Assembly (NCBI RefSeq): GCF_019097595.1
Contig: NC_080711.1
Coordinates: forward strand, 8,833,928-8,897,927
Length of the DNA stretch: 64,000 nt
Source of the DNA: Hemibagrus wyckioides
Taxonomy: Eukaryota > Chordata > Actinopteri > Siluriformes > Bagridae
Reading direction: 5' to 3'
Position numbers and translations under genes: made by a program. This document shows positions 36,940 through 48,194 of the stretch, one piece after another. Numbering within the stretch: position 1 is the stretch's first letter; each line of letters opens with the position of its first letter. The notes under the pieces are model-generated. The model was not told where the DNA came from, made no database searches, and saw nothing but the letters and a program-made list of their open reading frames with translations.

Positions 36940-37090
36940 CGGTGACTCAAATTAAATAATTTTTCACCTTGCAGAAACTCCCTCTCTCACGTGGCGTCAG
37001 CCATCACGAAAAGCTTGATTGCGTTCTTAATGGAAATCAATAAGAGGTTCTCAGCATTCCACAAGTGACTTTTCTTCCTATCTGCAAAAA
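36940..37090. promoter_or_regulatory. Conserved-looking non-coding block (tentative)
   Basis: The stretch contains 'ggtgactcaaattaaata', 'tcacgtggcgtcagccat' and 'aaaagcttgattgcgttctt', combining an AP-1-like TGACTCA, an E-box/CRE-like CACGTGGCGTCA and homeodomain-type words. No repeat family explains it. Regulatory function is inference. Confidence 0.2.
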
Positions 37091-37287
37091 AATTCATTAC
37101 TTTTTTTTTTTTTTTCCAACCAGCAATTTCAGCAGGGCAGAAAAAAAAGGCAGGGGGAAGAAAATGAGCAGGAGAGAATGGGAGGCAGAAAAGAAGAGGT
37201 AAGCTGTTAAATATGGCTTTTTCTGTTTTATCAATGGTAGACTGAGTGTTAGTAAGACCAGCTAAACAAAGAATTTGTGTGTTTGTA

Positions 37288-37292
<5 letters not shown>

Positions 37293-37319
<27 letters not shown>
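37293..37319. repeat. GA microsatellite
   Basis: A run of about 13 GA units, imperfect at its right end. Confidence 0.93.
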
Positions 37320-37429
37320 CAAGAGAGAGGGAGGCAGATGTGAGTAAATCAAATGAGTTAAAATGTATAGTGTGGGCGTAAGGTGTCTCATGGGGATGAG
37401 CTGAAATGAAATCAGATGCCCTTTTCTCT

Positions 37430-37740
37430 CCTCCATCTCTTCTTCCTGTATTTCTGCAGACATTCCTGCGCCTTCACTGGCGTGTAGCCCCTCCTCTCCT
37501 CCAGCTCTCTGCTCCCGCACTCGTCAGGGGGCTCACACTGACGCATGCTGCTATATTGATCGGTTCTCATACCCAGTGGGACATCTTGTTCAATCAATGA
37601 GTCTTGAACAAACCCCTCCTCTTTCTCCTCGCAGGCCTAACCCCAGGGGCATGTGAGAATGCAGCAGGCGGAGGCTCCATAAGTGATCTGTGTACCATAC
37701 AAATCACCCCCATCTTCCTCACTTCCAAACGATGGCTTTG
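37430..37740 (+). other. Two strong splice-acceptor-like sites with short open segment
   Basis: 'cttcctgtatttctgcag' ends at about 37460, and ctcctctttctcctcgcag ends at 37635. After the second, an open frame reads LTPGACENAAGGGSISDLCT and IQITPIFLTSKRWL to a stop at about 37741. The acceptor quality and the Cys-spaced peptide are better than the window average, but I do not recognise the peptide and see no clear donor. It could be a terminal or cryptic exon. Confidence 0.2.
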
Positions 37741-39156
37741 AAAATAGATTGGAAAAGAACCACACTTCTGCCCCAGTAGGGGAACAGCATGGGGCTACAT
37801 TTAGCCCTGTGAGTGTGTGTATGTATGTGCACGGCAGGGTGTTGTTTTCAGAGGCCGGGGCAGTGAGGAAAAAGGGTCACAAATATGTTTAGAACTGATG
37901 ACGGAGGGCATCTGGGTCAAAGAAATAACCCTGAGGTATGACTTTACATATGCAAGCTGTACATGATCAGGAGAAATATATAGAGCAACAATGCAAGCTA
38001 TTACTGTGATATATACTGGATATAAAGATACAATAAACTGCTATTAGCAGTGATTAAAATTACTGTTTTTTTAAAGACCCAAACAAAACAAGACGCAGAA
38101 AAAAGGCCACTACTCTGAAGGCTTTGGTATGCTAATTTGATTATTGTCCAGAATGTGCACGCATTTCGACAGTGAATTTAAAGGCCATCTTTCTCTTTAT
38201 AAGGGAACAAAAGACAGATATATGGGGAGAGCATGAGACACCGAGAGAGTGAGCAAGGGAGAGAGATACACTTCCCTAAGGGTGGCGTGAATAATTAACA
38301 AACCTTTAATTAAACCTGTAAACGAACCGATGACCCTAACTACAAGGCTTGGAGGGTGGGGGGCTTGGTGTGCAGGCTTTCAGAAAAAAAGAGAGAAAAA
38401 CAACAGAAGGGACATTTTCATTTCTGCTGACCTCTATATGCTTTCTCAGCTTCACAGGATTTTGATCACCAGGAGGCTTTATAATTTTAACCTGTAAATG
38501 ATAAAGAGAACAGGACATTGTGAATATCTTGGCAGAAAGAGAAGTGCGAAAATTACTTAAGTGCTTTGAGAAAGCAAGGAACGGGAGAAAGGAATAGCAA
38601 GGTCTAGCGATCCATCATTATTATGTATTTGGCCTCTCTCTTCTGTCAGGGTTAGGAAATTAGGAGCTGATAAAAAGAAAGTTTTATAATACAAGAGCAA
38701 AACTGTGTACAGTCAATATCACACACACACACACACGCTTCCATTAGACAGTAATTACCGGTTTTCGCCTGCTAAAATTGATTAAAAACAGATAAGGTAA
38801 AAACTCATGCCTACATGAAGGTCCTCCCTACACAAGCATTGTGTTTTGACAGCTCAACAGCCTGTTAACATTATACAGTATAATATGGGTTGTACTGTTA
38901 CAGAAGGGATGCACTTTTAATATGGAATACTCGCTACGATCTCCACTACTATTTATTTTGTTACTATTCTTTAAATAGTAGAGGCTTGAGGTCACTGGCA
39001 TTCTTTCATCAACCTAGCTGTAGCTATGTTATTTTTGCATTTTATTTAAACATGACCCTTTCAGATTTGTAAGGCACAACAAATTCTTTCCGAACACCGG
39101 ACCAGAAGAAAGTGGAAACGCTGATACACACACTCACGCACTCATACACACACACA
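37741..39156. other. Gene-free stretch
   Basis: No gene. It has a short CA run near 38720-38737, another near 39121-39158, and an octamer-like 'tatgctaatttgattatt' at about 38128. Nothing else was recognised. Confidence 0.35.
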
Positions 39157-39657
39157 CAGTAGGTGCATTTACGTGGACACTTGTAATCCGATCGTAACAG
39201 GACTTAGAAGCACAATCAGATTAAAAAAGTGTCATGTAAACACGTCAATCGGATGGAATTTGCCACATCCGATTAAAACTTCAATCGGATGGTAAGGTGT
39301 GGTTTAAACCATTTTTAGTCCGATCGAGAGGACATGTAAACACTTAATCGGACGGAATATGTTCCTGGAAAGTTCTGTGCATGTGCAATGACACAAGAAT
39401 GACGTGTGACATATGGATGTTGTCGTAGGTAAAATGGCGGGCGCTAATACGTCCATCCTGGAACGGCGGGAATCCTGTTTTCGTGGACTGTGCGCATGTC
39501 AAAAGATCTAATCCGATTCTAATCATGTGTCATGTAAACGCGCATAACAATCTGATTACTTTATACCACGTTCACGTAAATGCTGCGATCGGATTCGTCA
39601 ATCTGATTGAATTCAGTCCGACCTGATTAAAAAGTGTCCATGTAAACGCACCTAGTG
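39157..39657. mobile_element. 0.5-kb non-autonomous TIR element with ATCCGAT subterminal motifs
   Basis: The left end 'taggtgcatttacgtggaca' (39160) and the right end 'tgtccatgtaaacgcaccta' (ending 39654) are inverted repeats. Inside, ATCCGAT-like words occur many times on both strands: 'aatccgatcg', 'aatcagatt', 'caatcggatgg' twice, 'catccgatt', 'agtccgatcg', 'aatcggacgg', 'aatccgatt', 'caatctgatt', 'gatcggatt' and 'caatctgatt'. Most lie near the ends. There is no transposase. Repeated subterminal motifs are typical of transposase-binding sites in hAT and some other superfamilies. I cannot fix the superfamily, because the flanks show no obvious target duplication. Confidence 0.8.
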
Positions 39658-40829
39658 TTTCAAGAGAACATTTTGTAAGGACCTACCTAATGATTGCTAT
39701 AGCTAATGATTATAGCATGATATGAGACTAATAGTTGAAACATTCTCAAGCGAACTGTGAAAACAAAGCATATTGCACACTGATATAGTGGAGTATTACA
39801 GCTGTTTCTGGTTGATTCAGAACAAGTAACCTAAACAGAACAGCCTCTCAGAAAGCTGAAGAACTTCTCTGATTGGTCATTTCTCGGATTTCTCCGACAG
39901 TGAAGCAAAACACCATGCATTTTTAAGGTCTTGTGTATATTTTCCAGCAGGTGTTACACTAATGGTCAACGTAATTACAAAGAATACATGATAGAAGCAA
40001 TGCTAACAAAACAGTCCCATACAGTGTAACACCAATTAATCCTATTTAGTCAAACCTTGATCAGTTGTACCCACAAGAATAAGGGTCAGATAACGTAACT
40101 GCTGATAGCTGGACTAATATGCAGTTTCTGATTTAGAAAATATAAAAAACCTATCGTCTTTTTCTTCATCAAACACACACACACACACATTCATACACTC
40201 AGTGTGCATGATTCATCGCCTTACTCATGCCCTTATTTGCTATATTTTTTCTCTTCTGTACATGTTTGTCTGTTTTTCTTTTCCCCTGTTTTTTTTTTAT
40301 TGTTTGTCCTCTTTCTCTCTTTCCCTGTCGTTATATAATGTTTTATAAAGCTACTCTTTAAATCTAATTAAAAAAGGACAGCTCTGTCCAGAACTGCTCC
40401 CGTAAGCCCAAAACCCATATACAATTGCAATCTCCTACTAAAGCTATGCAAATGGCAGCCATGGTTGTGTTTAATAATGCATAAGGAACAAAAAGACCTT
40501 TTAAACGCAATCTATTCAAACATGCTGACAAGGGTGGTACGAAGAGTAAGGTGAGTTAGCTTCATAGTCGAACCTTTACCTGCCAAATAATCCCAACTAC
40601 ACGTGTAGCTTTTTCTCACGTGTGTACTAAAGGGAGTACATGTTCCCTTTTAGTTCAGTGAAACATAATGTAAACTGTGTGTCTGTGAGTGACTCAGAAA
40701 GCAGCATATATTATCAGTCTAGTGATCTCGGTGTAGCGTCAGTAGTTCTCGTTAAGGGATCTAACGAAGGAAAAGGAAATGGTAAGGATGGAGACAGCTG
40801 CAATGGAATATTGTCAATGTAAAGGGGAT
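39658..40829. other. Gene-free stretch
   Basis: Unique-looking DNA with a short CA run at about 40170-40188 and a CT-rich patch near 40250-40330. Confidence 0.35.
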
Positions 40830-41330
40830 TTCCAGTCATTTGTACTAAGTAATAAAAAGTAGGAATGTTATTAATTTACAGCTATTATTTCTTAATAGAT
40901 ATAATAGCACAAATATCAGTAGGGACTTTGTAGTAATGTCAGAAATTTCAGTCATTATTTCCAGAGATATGGTAGAAGTGTCATTTATTAGTTTTAAAGG
41001 ATATATTGTAAAAGTTGGCAAATTGTTTTAAAGAGATTTAGTAGGAATGCAAAAACCAGTCATCTGTAGAAACACAGTGACAGTATTAGCGTGGAAGGAA
41101 TATCAGAGTTCGGTTTAAAGGATATAATAGAAATGTCAATAATTTGAGACAGTAGGAATGTCAGCATTTGTCATAAGGGATATGCTTGCATGTCAGTATT
41201 GTGTTTCAGGAAATATGGTAAAACTTAATTAATTCTCTAGGACATGTCAGGAGGTAGCTTTATTGGCACTCGTAAGAATGTCAGTAATTAGCTCTGGGAG
41301 GTTGGCTATAATGATCGCTAATTGTAAGGG
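40830..41330. repeat. Degenerate minisatellite, period roughly 45-50 bp
   Basis: Variants of 'ggatat-gtagaaatgtcag' followed by 'taattagttttaaa' recur. Examples are 'tagtaatgtcagaaatttca' near 40930, 'tatggtagaagtgtcatt', 'aaaggatatattgtaaaag', 'tttagtaggaatgcaa', aaaggatataatagaaatgt (41115), 'cagtaggaatgtcagca' (41151), 'aagggatatgcttgcatgtc', 'aggaaatatggtaaa' and 'cgtaagaatgtcagtaatta' (41270). This is an old tandem repeat that has drifted but keeps its phase words. Confidence 0.6.
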
Positions 41331-43194
41331 CTTATATGTAATTTCAGTCTACAGGGTATACATGTAGCTTCAAATGCTTGTAAAGAGAAAGTTAATCTAA
41401 AATACATCCATCACTGCAGGATATTAATCTCTCACCCTCTCTAATCTTTCCCAATCACAAAGGTTACAGCGCCTAATCCAGCTCTTTCACAGCTCTTTCT
41501 CTTTTTTTTGTACGTACACAGTTATAAAATAATACACGCTAATAAAAAAAGTCTTTACGGCTTCTTCATCCTCACACAAGCCGAGACGCTCACTTTACCA
41601 CTGCACCCTCACTCCGTGTTTTTCCATTAAATGTGAGAATAATCGTAGATTAATTTGAAGCAGTCAACAGTTAAAGACTTTTGTGTAGTATCATAAAGGT
41701 TAAAGGTCCCAGATCTTGGCCTTTGATTCAGTTTATTCACTGGAAATTTACTGGACTCATCTTCTTCAGGTCTATTAGGTTTATTATTGGAATTATATAT
41801 ATCCGTGATGCTACAATAATAGTATCATATAATGTTCACTACAAATTAACACATAACTGATGAACAGGTCCAGTTGCGCCCATTAAACCATTACAAAGTG
41901 TCAACATGCTACATTTTGTCACCAGACTGTAAGGTGGTACTGCAAATTGTAAATTGTCCAATCTATCATTGGATTTCTGGAGCATATGCAAGCCAGTAAA
42001 TAAGATTTTTTTTTGTTTTAAACCATTTCCTCTGAAGACATACATCAAGCTTCCAATTTTTTTTAATCTGACAGAGCTAGCCTACTTTCCTTTCCCAAAC
42101 TGGATTACAACATATTTAAGATCACACTCATCTCTCACCTTAATAATGCAGAATATTAAAAAAATCCAATCAAAGCCAATTAACCTCCAATTAGCATAGT
42201 GTTGGAAGTGGTGTTTAACGAGTAGGGGCTGCTAATTGCCTGTGATTGCAGCAGGCTGGTATGATTGCTGTCCCATTAAAAAGTCATAAAGTTGTACGAG
42301 CACAGGCGTCCCATCAGCCCAACTGACCTTCATACAGGATGGCAGAGAGAGAGAGAGAGAGAGAGAGAGATAGGGGGAAGGCACAAAACAGGGAGAAAGG
42401 AAGAAAGGGTGGAAAAAGGCAACCCTTAAAGAAGCCACTAGACTGCAAATTCCAGGCTAAATCTAATAATTTAGATGAAAGCATGTTAGCATTACTGAAT
42501 TACTACATAATTGTATTTATCCAGTATTAGTGACTTAAAAACTGGGAAGAGATCGGTTCTTGGGCATTTGAAATCCGAATTCAGAGAAAAAGCATTTCAT
42601 GTCTTATACCCTGTACTGTTCTTCTGTATAGCTGTTTGACTCTAGGCATGTTCGATATAATAGCTACATGCACTTTCTCTCGTGTCACCAATGACAGAAA
42701 AAGCACCACAATCACCTTTTTATTATATGCCTCAAGGGTGAAAATTATTTGCCACTTTGGATGTCTAATGATCCTAGCTTTCTAAAGCGGTTCTATATGG
42801 AGCCTTTTCTGTAAGGGAAACCCTCTATATACAGTATGGACAAACACCAAGAATTCTCTGCAGTGCCAGAAAATGTATGGGTAGTTCTCTGTGCAACCCA
42901 CAGCCTTGCTTCAGCTTGCCCCTTATATATTCTTGATACAGTTTTTGCAGTATGTAGTGCAATTAGAGAGAATTATACTACATATGTCAGGCAGAAGGAA
43001 TATAAGAGAGGAAGACAGGTGGGTTGAAGTAATGGTGGGGGCTAAAAAAATGATGGTAAGAAGGTTAGAAAATCAACATTTACCCATGCACGACTTCTCA
43101 GTAGAGACTGCAGGCTGGGAGGGAGGAAGATGACTGACTGCCTTAGGCAGCCTCCATACTAAGTGTGTGTGTTTGTGTGTGTGTGTGTGTATTT

Positions 43195-43228
<34 letters not shown>

Positions 43229-43959
43229 GAGATCAGGTGGTTGTTAGACTGAGGCTGTTTACAGAAGGTCACAGATGAGATCAAGGCAATTTGAGGTTGG
43301 AAATGAGTGATGTCCTCTCTCATTTAGGCACCATGCTCAATCCCCCACATGCCAACAACCTCCAACGACACACACATACACACACACACAACAGCTCTGC
43401 ATATGCCAAGCCTGCTTGGCTGTGCACACACACTTTCTCCTTATTCCTCCATCAAATAGAGTGGCACAATACAGTCTATCTAGTGTCCCTCAAGGGCAGT
43501 GAGACAGAGACAGAGACAGAGGAGCACTTTTAAGCAGACGAGTGTCGCCCTGTCTTAAACAGACCACTGTTTCAGTCTCACAGTCATTTGCCCGCACACA
43601 TGAGGAACAGAACGCTAAAATGTGCCCTATTATTCATTTTGAGATGTAAAGTTTATTTCAGTAGAAGCTTCTATATAGCCTCACGGTATAGTCTAATCAC
43701 ACATACACCAACATTGGTCACTTTCAACACTGACCAGGACTAATTACTACAGGCAACAACATCAGTAATGCAAGAAAATCTATTTAAATATGACTTAAGC
43801 TAACATTATAGTATAAATAACTATGCATCTGTGTGGGCACGGGGTTGCTACATGAACATCACTGTTTACACACTGGTCTTCTACTGCAATTTACCAGACT
43901 CAGTAGAAAAGTATAATCCAAGTAGAAATCAAATTCAATAATGACACTAGCCATCATCC
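41331..43959. other. Gene-free stretch with GA and TG microsatellites
   Basis: GA arrays lie at about 42343-42370 and 43198-43226, the latter preceded by TG runs at 43163-43190, with a CA run at about 43369-43390. No exon or transposon was recognised. Several short overlapping frames lack motifs. Confidence 0.4.
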
Positions 43960-44366
43960 CACACACCAAAAGTAAAGACTTTTCCAATGGCTGCAGTATG
44001 GAAAGCACCTCCACAATCACACTGCCAGGACTGACAGGCTAAAGAGGAGCTTCTTTCAGAACCCTCAACCTTATTACCACTAACACCCTCCATATGACAT
44101 TAATGTATGCGTACCCACTCACAGTATCTGATTACACACAGGGCACACCTGGCACACTTGTACATGTACAGGACACTTTTTAGTGCATATACATACAGCG
44201 TGTCCATTTGTATATCTGCACTATCCCTTACCTCATACTTATATTGCCTGCATAATCTGTTTATTGCTCTTGTTACGAACAAGAACCATGTGGTTGGAGT
44301 TGCTGCATCTCATTTCACTGCAGCTTTGTGCATGTGACAAATAAACCTTTAAATCTTGAATTTAGT
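43960..44366 (+). mobile_element. 3' end of an L2/CR1/Rex-type LINE
   Basis: The plus strand encodes TDRLKRSFFQNPQPYY near 44029-44078, the same C-terminal block as the LINE at 8933-9000, whose sense reads MRRSFFPQAIRSLNQ. It is followed by a 3' UTR ending catctcatttcactgcagct and 'tgcatgtgacaaataaacc' (44309-44350). It is heavily 5'-truncated, and the reading frame is otherwise broken. Confidence 0.75.
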
Positions 44367-44855
44367 ACACAACTAGAAAGTGAACAGGAAGCAAAACATG
44401 CAGATATTGACAATCTTTGGATGGAGAGGCGTACTGTCCTTCAGCTTTTATTCATCTGAAGGATTAAAATCTCTAATCAGGAGAATGCACACGAGAATCA
44501 AAACAGCCCTGGATGGTACTAAGGTAATCTGTCTCTCTCTTTCTCTCTCTCTCTCTGTGTCTGTCTCTGTCTGTTACACAAACTGTTTAAGGCATCTGTG
44601 GAGCACAGAAGCACCCAGCAATCATTTTTTAATAAGCTCCCATCTAACATACAACTAACTGACGGCTGTTAATCTATGTCACCGTGTAATCCGCAGCATG
44701 TGTGTGTATGTGAATGTTTTTTAATGGTGTGTGAATGCGACTCTACAGCTCGGTCATCAAAAGCGTCAACGCACCCGCTGCTCTCACCCTTTCCTCTGTT
44801 CTTACTTACGCCTCTTAGCCACCTGCACAGAATGTGTGTATGTGTGCGTATGAGT

Positions 44856-44859
<4 letters not shown>

Positions 44860-44891
<32 letters not shown>
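44860..44891. repeat. GA microsatellite
   Basis: A run of about 15 GA units, preceded by TG-rich sequence. A CT-rich patch lies nearby at 44530-44575. Confidence 0.93.
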
Positions 44892-44899
<8 letters not shown>

Positions 44900-45544
44900 G
44901 AAATGATGATGAGTGCGATGACCTTTTCCTTCCTGTCCAAGCCAGTCAGCATGCAATCCGAGGTCAGCAGGGGTCACAGCACTTGACTGCCTGTCAAATG
45001 AAATGTAGAAAGTGACAGAGTAACACAGTTAAGTCATGGAGGCTGAATTTGATGGCCAGATACATGTGTGCGTTTGTGTATTTGTGTGTGTTCGGCAGAG
45101 TCGATAGGAATCAGTGACCTTGCTGTTAATCCCTCATATTGGAGTATATCTGTTAAAGCTCGCCAATCTGCGCCTGTGTGTTTTTGTGTGTGTGGGTTGG
45201 AGGGTAAAAAAGGGATTTGCCTGCAAGCTGCTGCTGCTCTGTGTGTGGATTTGTGTGCCTCCATGAATATGTAATCACACCCAGTAAGCCATTAGCTTAC
45301 TCTTACCCACTTTTTTTTTTCTTCTCTCACTTGGATCTTTATTCTTTGCCATTCTTCTTCATGTCCCACTGCTCTGGCTCTAATGAATTGGCCTGGTGTG
45401 ACCCATGCGCCAGCGCTGCCTCACTAACAGCTGAAACAGTTAGAAGTCATGACTCCTGGAAATGTGGCGAAGTCTTGATATGGTTACTGAGTATATTGGG
45501 TAAGAAAATGCTCAGACGTTTTTGTGCCTTCTACTGGATAGATG

Positions 45545-45760
45545 AATTAGTTAGTCTGTGTGAGCATATATCTTTAGTAACCACTTTATCCAGGTCAGCT
45601 TCACAGAGCTTTGATAACACTGGGCGTGAGGCGGGAAGACACCCCGTATGGTGCACCACGCACACACACTCATTCACACCTAGCTGCAATTTAGAGTCAC
45701 CAATCTACCTACCAGCATGTTTTTGGAAGGTGGGAGGAAACGGGAGAACATGGCACTACA
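45545..45760 (-). repeat. Dispersed fish repeat (body and tail of a tRNA-type SINE-like family)
   Basis: The text includes gtaaccactttatccaggtc, 'actgggcgtgaggcggga', 'cacacacactcattcacacc', tgcaatttagagtcaccaat and 'catgtttttggaaggtggga'. It is the inverted relative of the repeat at 55829-56152. Related pieces are at 55085-55255 and 56395-56515, and possibly 18040-18116. A 190-codon frame that runs into it is not a gene. Confidence 0.7.
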
Positions 45761-46129
45761 TATCCCGTTTGGCAAATCATTCCAGGTGAAATATAGTTAT
45801 ACTTTAGATAGAGAAAGGTAATTTATAGCAATGGAGAAAAAAAAGGTTTCATCCCTATATGGTTATCTATTTCATCCCGTTTATAACACCGCAATAAAGG
45901 ACTGCCTGAACTCAAACGTTCACACTCTTTAACAAGGCAAAAGAAAAAATGTCACAAAATGCGAAGCCTTCTGCTATGAGAACTTTGGAAAAGGTGAAAG
46001 AATAGCTTTACTCTGACTGTTACAAAGACTGGGGCTGGACAATTTTGTTTTTATTTTTAAAATTTATGAACAATTCTTATGTTCTTACATGAATGCAATC
46101 TAAACGTTGTTGTTGTTCTTTCACCCTGT

Positions 46130-46335
46130 TTGGGGTTTCCACAGCAGATCATTTGGTCCACATGTTTCATTTTTTACACAGGTTTTACGCCAGATGCCCT
46201 TCCTGATGAAACCCTCCCATTTAACCCGGGCTTGGGACCAGCACTAAGAGTTAACTCTTCAGTGGCTGGGTTAGCGCCCTGCCCGGGGATCAGCAATGAG
46301 AGAGCGCAGAATCCTGGAGCACTGGACCACTAGGA
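46130..46335 (-). repeat. tRNA-derived SINE, inverted
   Basis: Read on plus: 'ccacagcagatcatttggtc', 'acaggttttacgccagatgc', 'ccttcctgatgaaaccctcc', 'gggcttgggaccagcacta', 'ccctgcccggggatcagca' (inverted, degraded B-box region) and 'ggaccactaggaggca' (inverted head). A second copy in the same orientation lies at 59235-59442. Confidence 0.78.
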
Positions 46336-46787
46336 GGCACATGAATGCAATTCTAAATAAAGAGTGTAATTTTTAAATTCATTTTTTTATTAGTAGAATG
46401 GACTTTTAAATGGACATTGGAAAATGGGATGTCATAACGAATAGTGCAATCTATAACAAATAATGCAAACAAATTGTTCTTTTAAATAAGTTTAAATTAA
46501 AGATATTTATAAAAACCCACTGTTTGCTAATTTGCAAAGTTAATGAACCCATCCCTTCTCGTAAGAGTAAATAGGGACCGTGTCTCTTGTGATATGAAAT
46601 GTCACCGCGACTGAGAAGTCAACTTGGTTTATTCTTCTCAAATCAAAGTTCCTTCGCTGTTTACAGAGTGACCTTAGATCAGCACAGGGTCAGAAATAAA
46701 CACAGTAGAACATCTTACCTTTAAATGAGTTATACTGTCTATACACGTTTTAGTTTCAATGAACAAACAGACATATACATTTTTTAA

Positions 46788-46813
46788 ATATATATATGTC
46801 ATATATATATGTC

Positions 46814-46869
<56 letters not shown>

Positions 46870-46873
46870 TACA
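46788..46873. repeat. TA array, left of the Tc1 cluster
   Basis: Imperfect TA repeats with a few 'gtca' and 'gta' interruptions, ending directly at the TIR of the first Tc1 element. Confidence 0.95.
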
Positions 46874-48118
46874 CACTATATTGCCAAAAGTATTCGCTCA
46901 CCCATCCAGATAATCAGAATCGGGTGTTCCAGTCACTTCCATGGCCACAGGTTTATAAAATCAAGCACCTAGGCATGCAGACTGTTTTTACAAACATTTG
47001 TGAAAGAATGGGTCGCTCTCAGGAGCTCAGTGAATTCCAGCGTGGAACTGTGATAGGATGCCACCTGTGCAACAAATCCAGTCGTGAAATTTCCTCGCTC
47101 CTAAATATTCCACAGTCAACTGTCAGCTGTATTATAAGAACGTGGAAGTGTTTGGGAACGACAGCAACTCAGCCACGAAGCGGTAGGCCACGTAAACTGA
47201 CGGAGCGGGGTCAGCGGATGCTGAGGCGCATAGTGCGAAGAGGTCGCCAACTTTCTGCAGAGTCAATCGCTACAGACCTCCAAACTTCATGTGGCCTTCA
47301 GATTAGCTCAAGAACAGTGCGCAGAGAGCTTCATGGAATGGGTTTCCATGGCCGAGCAGCTGCATCCAAGCCATACATCACCAAGTGCAATGCAAAGCGT
47401 CGGATGCAGTGGTGTAAAGCACGCCGCCACTGGACTCTAGAGCAGTGGAGACGCGTTCTCTGGAGTGACGAATGGCGCTTCTCCATCTGGCAATCTGATG
47501 GACGAGTCTGGGTTTGGCGGTTGCCAGGAGAACGGTACTTGTCTGACTGCATTGTGCCAAGTGTAAAGTTTGGTGGAGGGGGGATTATGGTGTGGGGTTG
47601 TTTTTCAGGAGCTGGGCTTGGCCCCTTAGTTCCAGTGAAAGGAACTCTGAATGCTTCAGCATACCAAGACATTTTGGACAATTCCATGCTCCCAACTTTG
47701 TGGGAACAGTTTGGAGCTGGCCCCTTCCTCTTCCAACATGACTGTGCACCAGTGCACAAAGCAAGGTCCATAAAGACATGGATGACAGAGTCTGGTGTGG
47801 ATGAACTTGACTGGCCTGCACAGAGTCCTGACCTCAACCCGATAGAACACCTTTGGGATGAATTAGAGCGGAGACTGAGAGCCAGGCCTTCTCGTCCAAC
47901 ATCAGTGTGTGACCTCAGAAATGCGCTTCTGGAAGAATGGTCAAAAATTCCCATAAACACACTCCTAAACCTTGTGGACAGCCTTCCCAGAAGAGTTGAA
48001 GCTGTTATAGCTGCAAAGGGCGGACCGACATCATATTGAACCCTATGGATTAGGAATGGGATGTCACTTAAGTTCATATGCGAGTCAAGGCAGGTGAGCA
48101 AATACTTTTGGCAATATA

Positions 48119-48121
<3 letters not shown>
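46874..48121 (+). mobile_element. Apparently full-length Tc1-like transposon
   Basis: The ends are inverted repeats: the left end starts cactatattgccaaaagtat and the right end finishes atacttttggcaatatagtg. About 28 bp match with one difference (the outer 28 bases of each end, c/t at position 22). Both ends abut TA, the Tc1 target. The 1248-bp element has a single uninterrupted transposase frame and no detectable deletion. The family is known across teleosts and has been implicated in horizontal transfer between fishes and lampreys; I recall this from the literature and cannot verify it here. Confidence 0.95.
47008..48039 (+). CDS. Tc1-like transposase, DD34E, intact frame
   Basis: This is a cut-and-paste transposase that binds the element's inverted repeats and inserts it at TA. 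I chose the ATG at 47008 ([17 protein letters not shown]), where family similarity starts; the open frame extends 83 codons upstream only because the TA array is open. The protein has 343 residues. The N-terminal half has two helix-turn-helix regions (about residues 1-55 and 70-120) joined by a [16 protein letters not shown] linker with a GRPR motif and basic nuclear-localisation character. The catalytic half has WSDE (first Asp), [20 protein letters not shown] (second Asp) and [14 protein letters not shown] (Glu), with exactly 34 residues between the second Asp and the Glu. One oddity is WSDEWRFS, where I would expect WSDESRFS. No stops or frameshifts, so activity is possible but unproven. 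Confidence 0.93.
   Translation: MGRSQELSEFQRGTVIGCHLCNKSSREISSLLNIPQSTVSCIIRTWKCLGTTATQPRSGRPRKLTERGQRMLRRIVRRGRQLSAESIATDLQTSCGLQISSRTVRRELHGMGFHGRAAASKPYITKCNAKRRMQWCKARRHWTLEQWRRVLWSDEWRFSIWQSDGRVWVWRLPGERYLSDCIVPSVKFGGGGIMVWGCFSGAGLGPLVPVKGTLNASAYQDILDNSMLPTLWEQFGAGPFLFQHDCAPVHKARSIKTWMTESGVDELDWPAQSPDLNPIEHLWDELERRLRARPSRPTSVCDLRNALLEEWSKIPINTLLNLVDSLPRRVEAVIAAKGGPTSY

Positions 48122-48191
<70 letters not shown>
48122..48191. repeat. TA array between Tc1 elements 1 and 2
   Basis: An almost pure TA run of about 35 units, bounded exactly by the two elements' TIRs. Confidence 0.97.

Positions 48192-48194
<3 letters not shown>

Noticed and set aside
45217..45789. 190-codon plus-strand frame
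   Set aside because: Its second half runs through a dispersed SINE-like repeat and it contains no domain.
46759..47007. 83-codon N-terminal extension of the transposase frame
   Set aside because: It translates the TA array and the element's own TIR. Family similarity begins at the ATG at 47008.
47331..48194. 287-codon minus-strand frame opposite the first Tc1 transposase
   Set aside because: It is antisense to a well-supported DD34E transposase, starts inside the TA array and has no recognisable domain.
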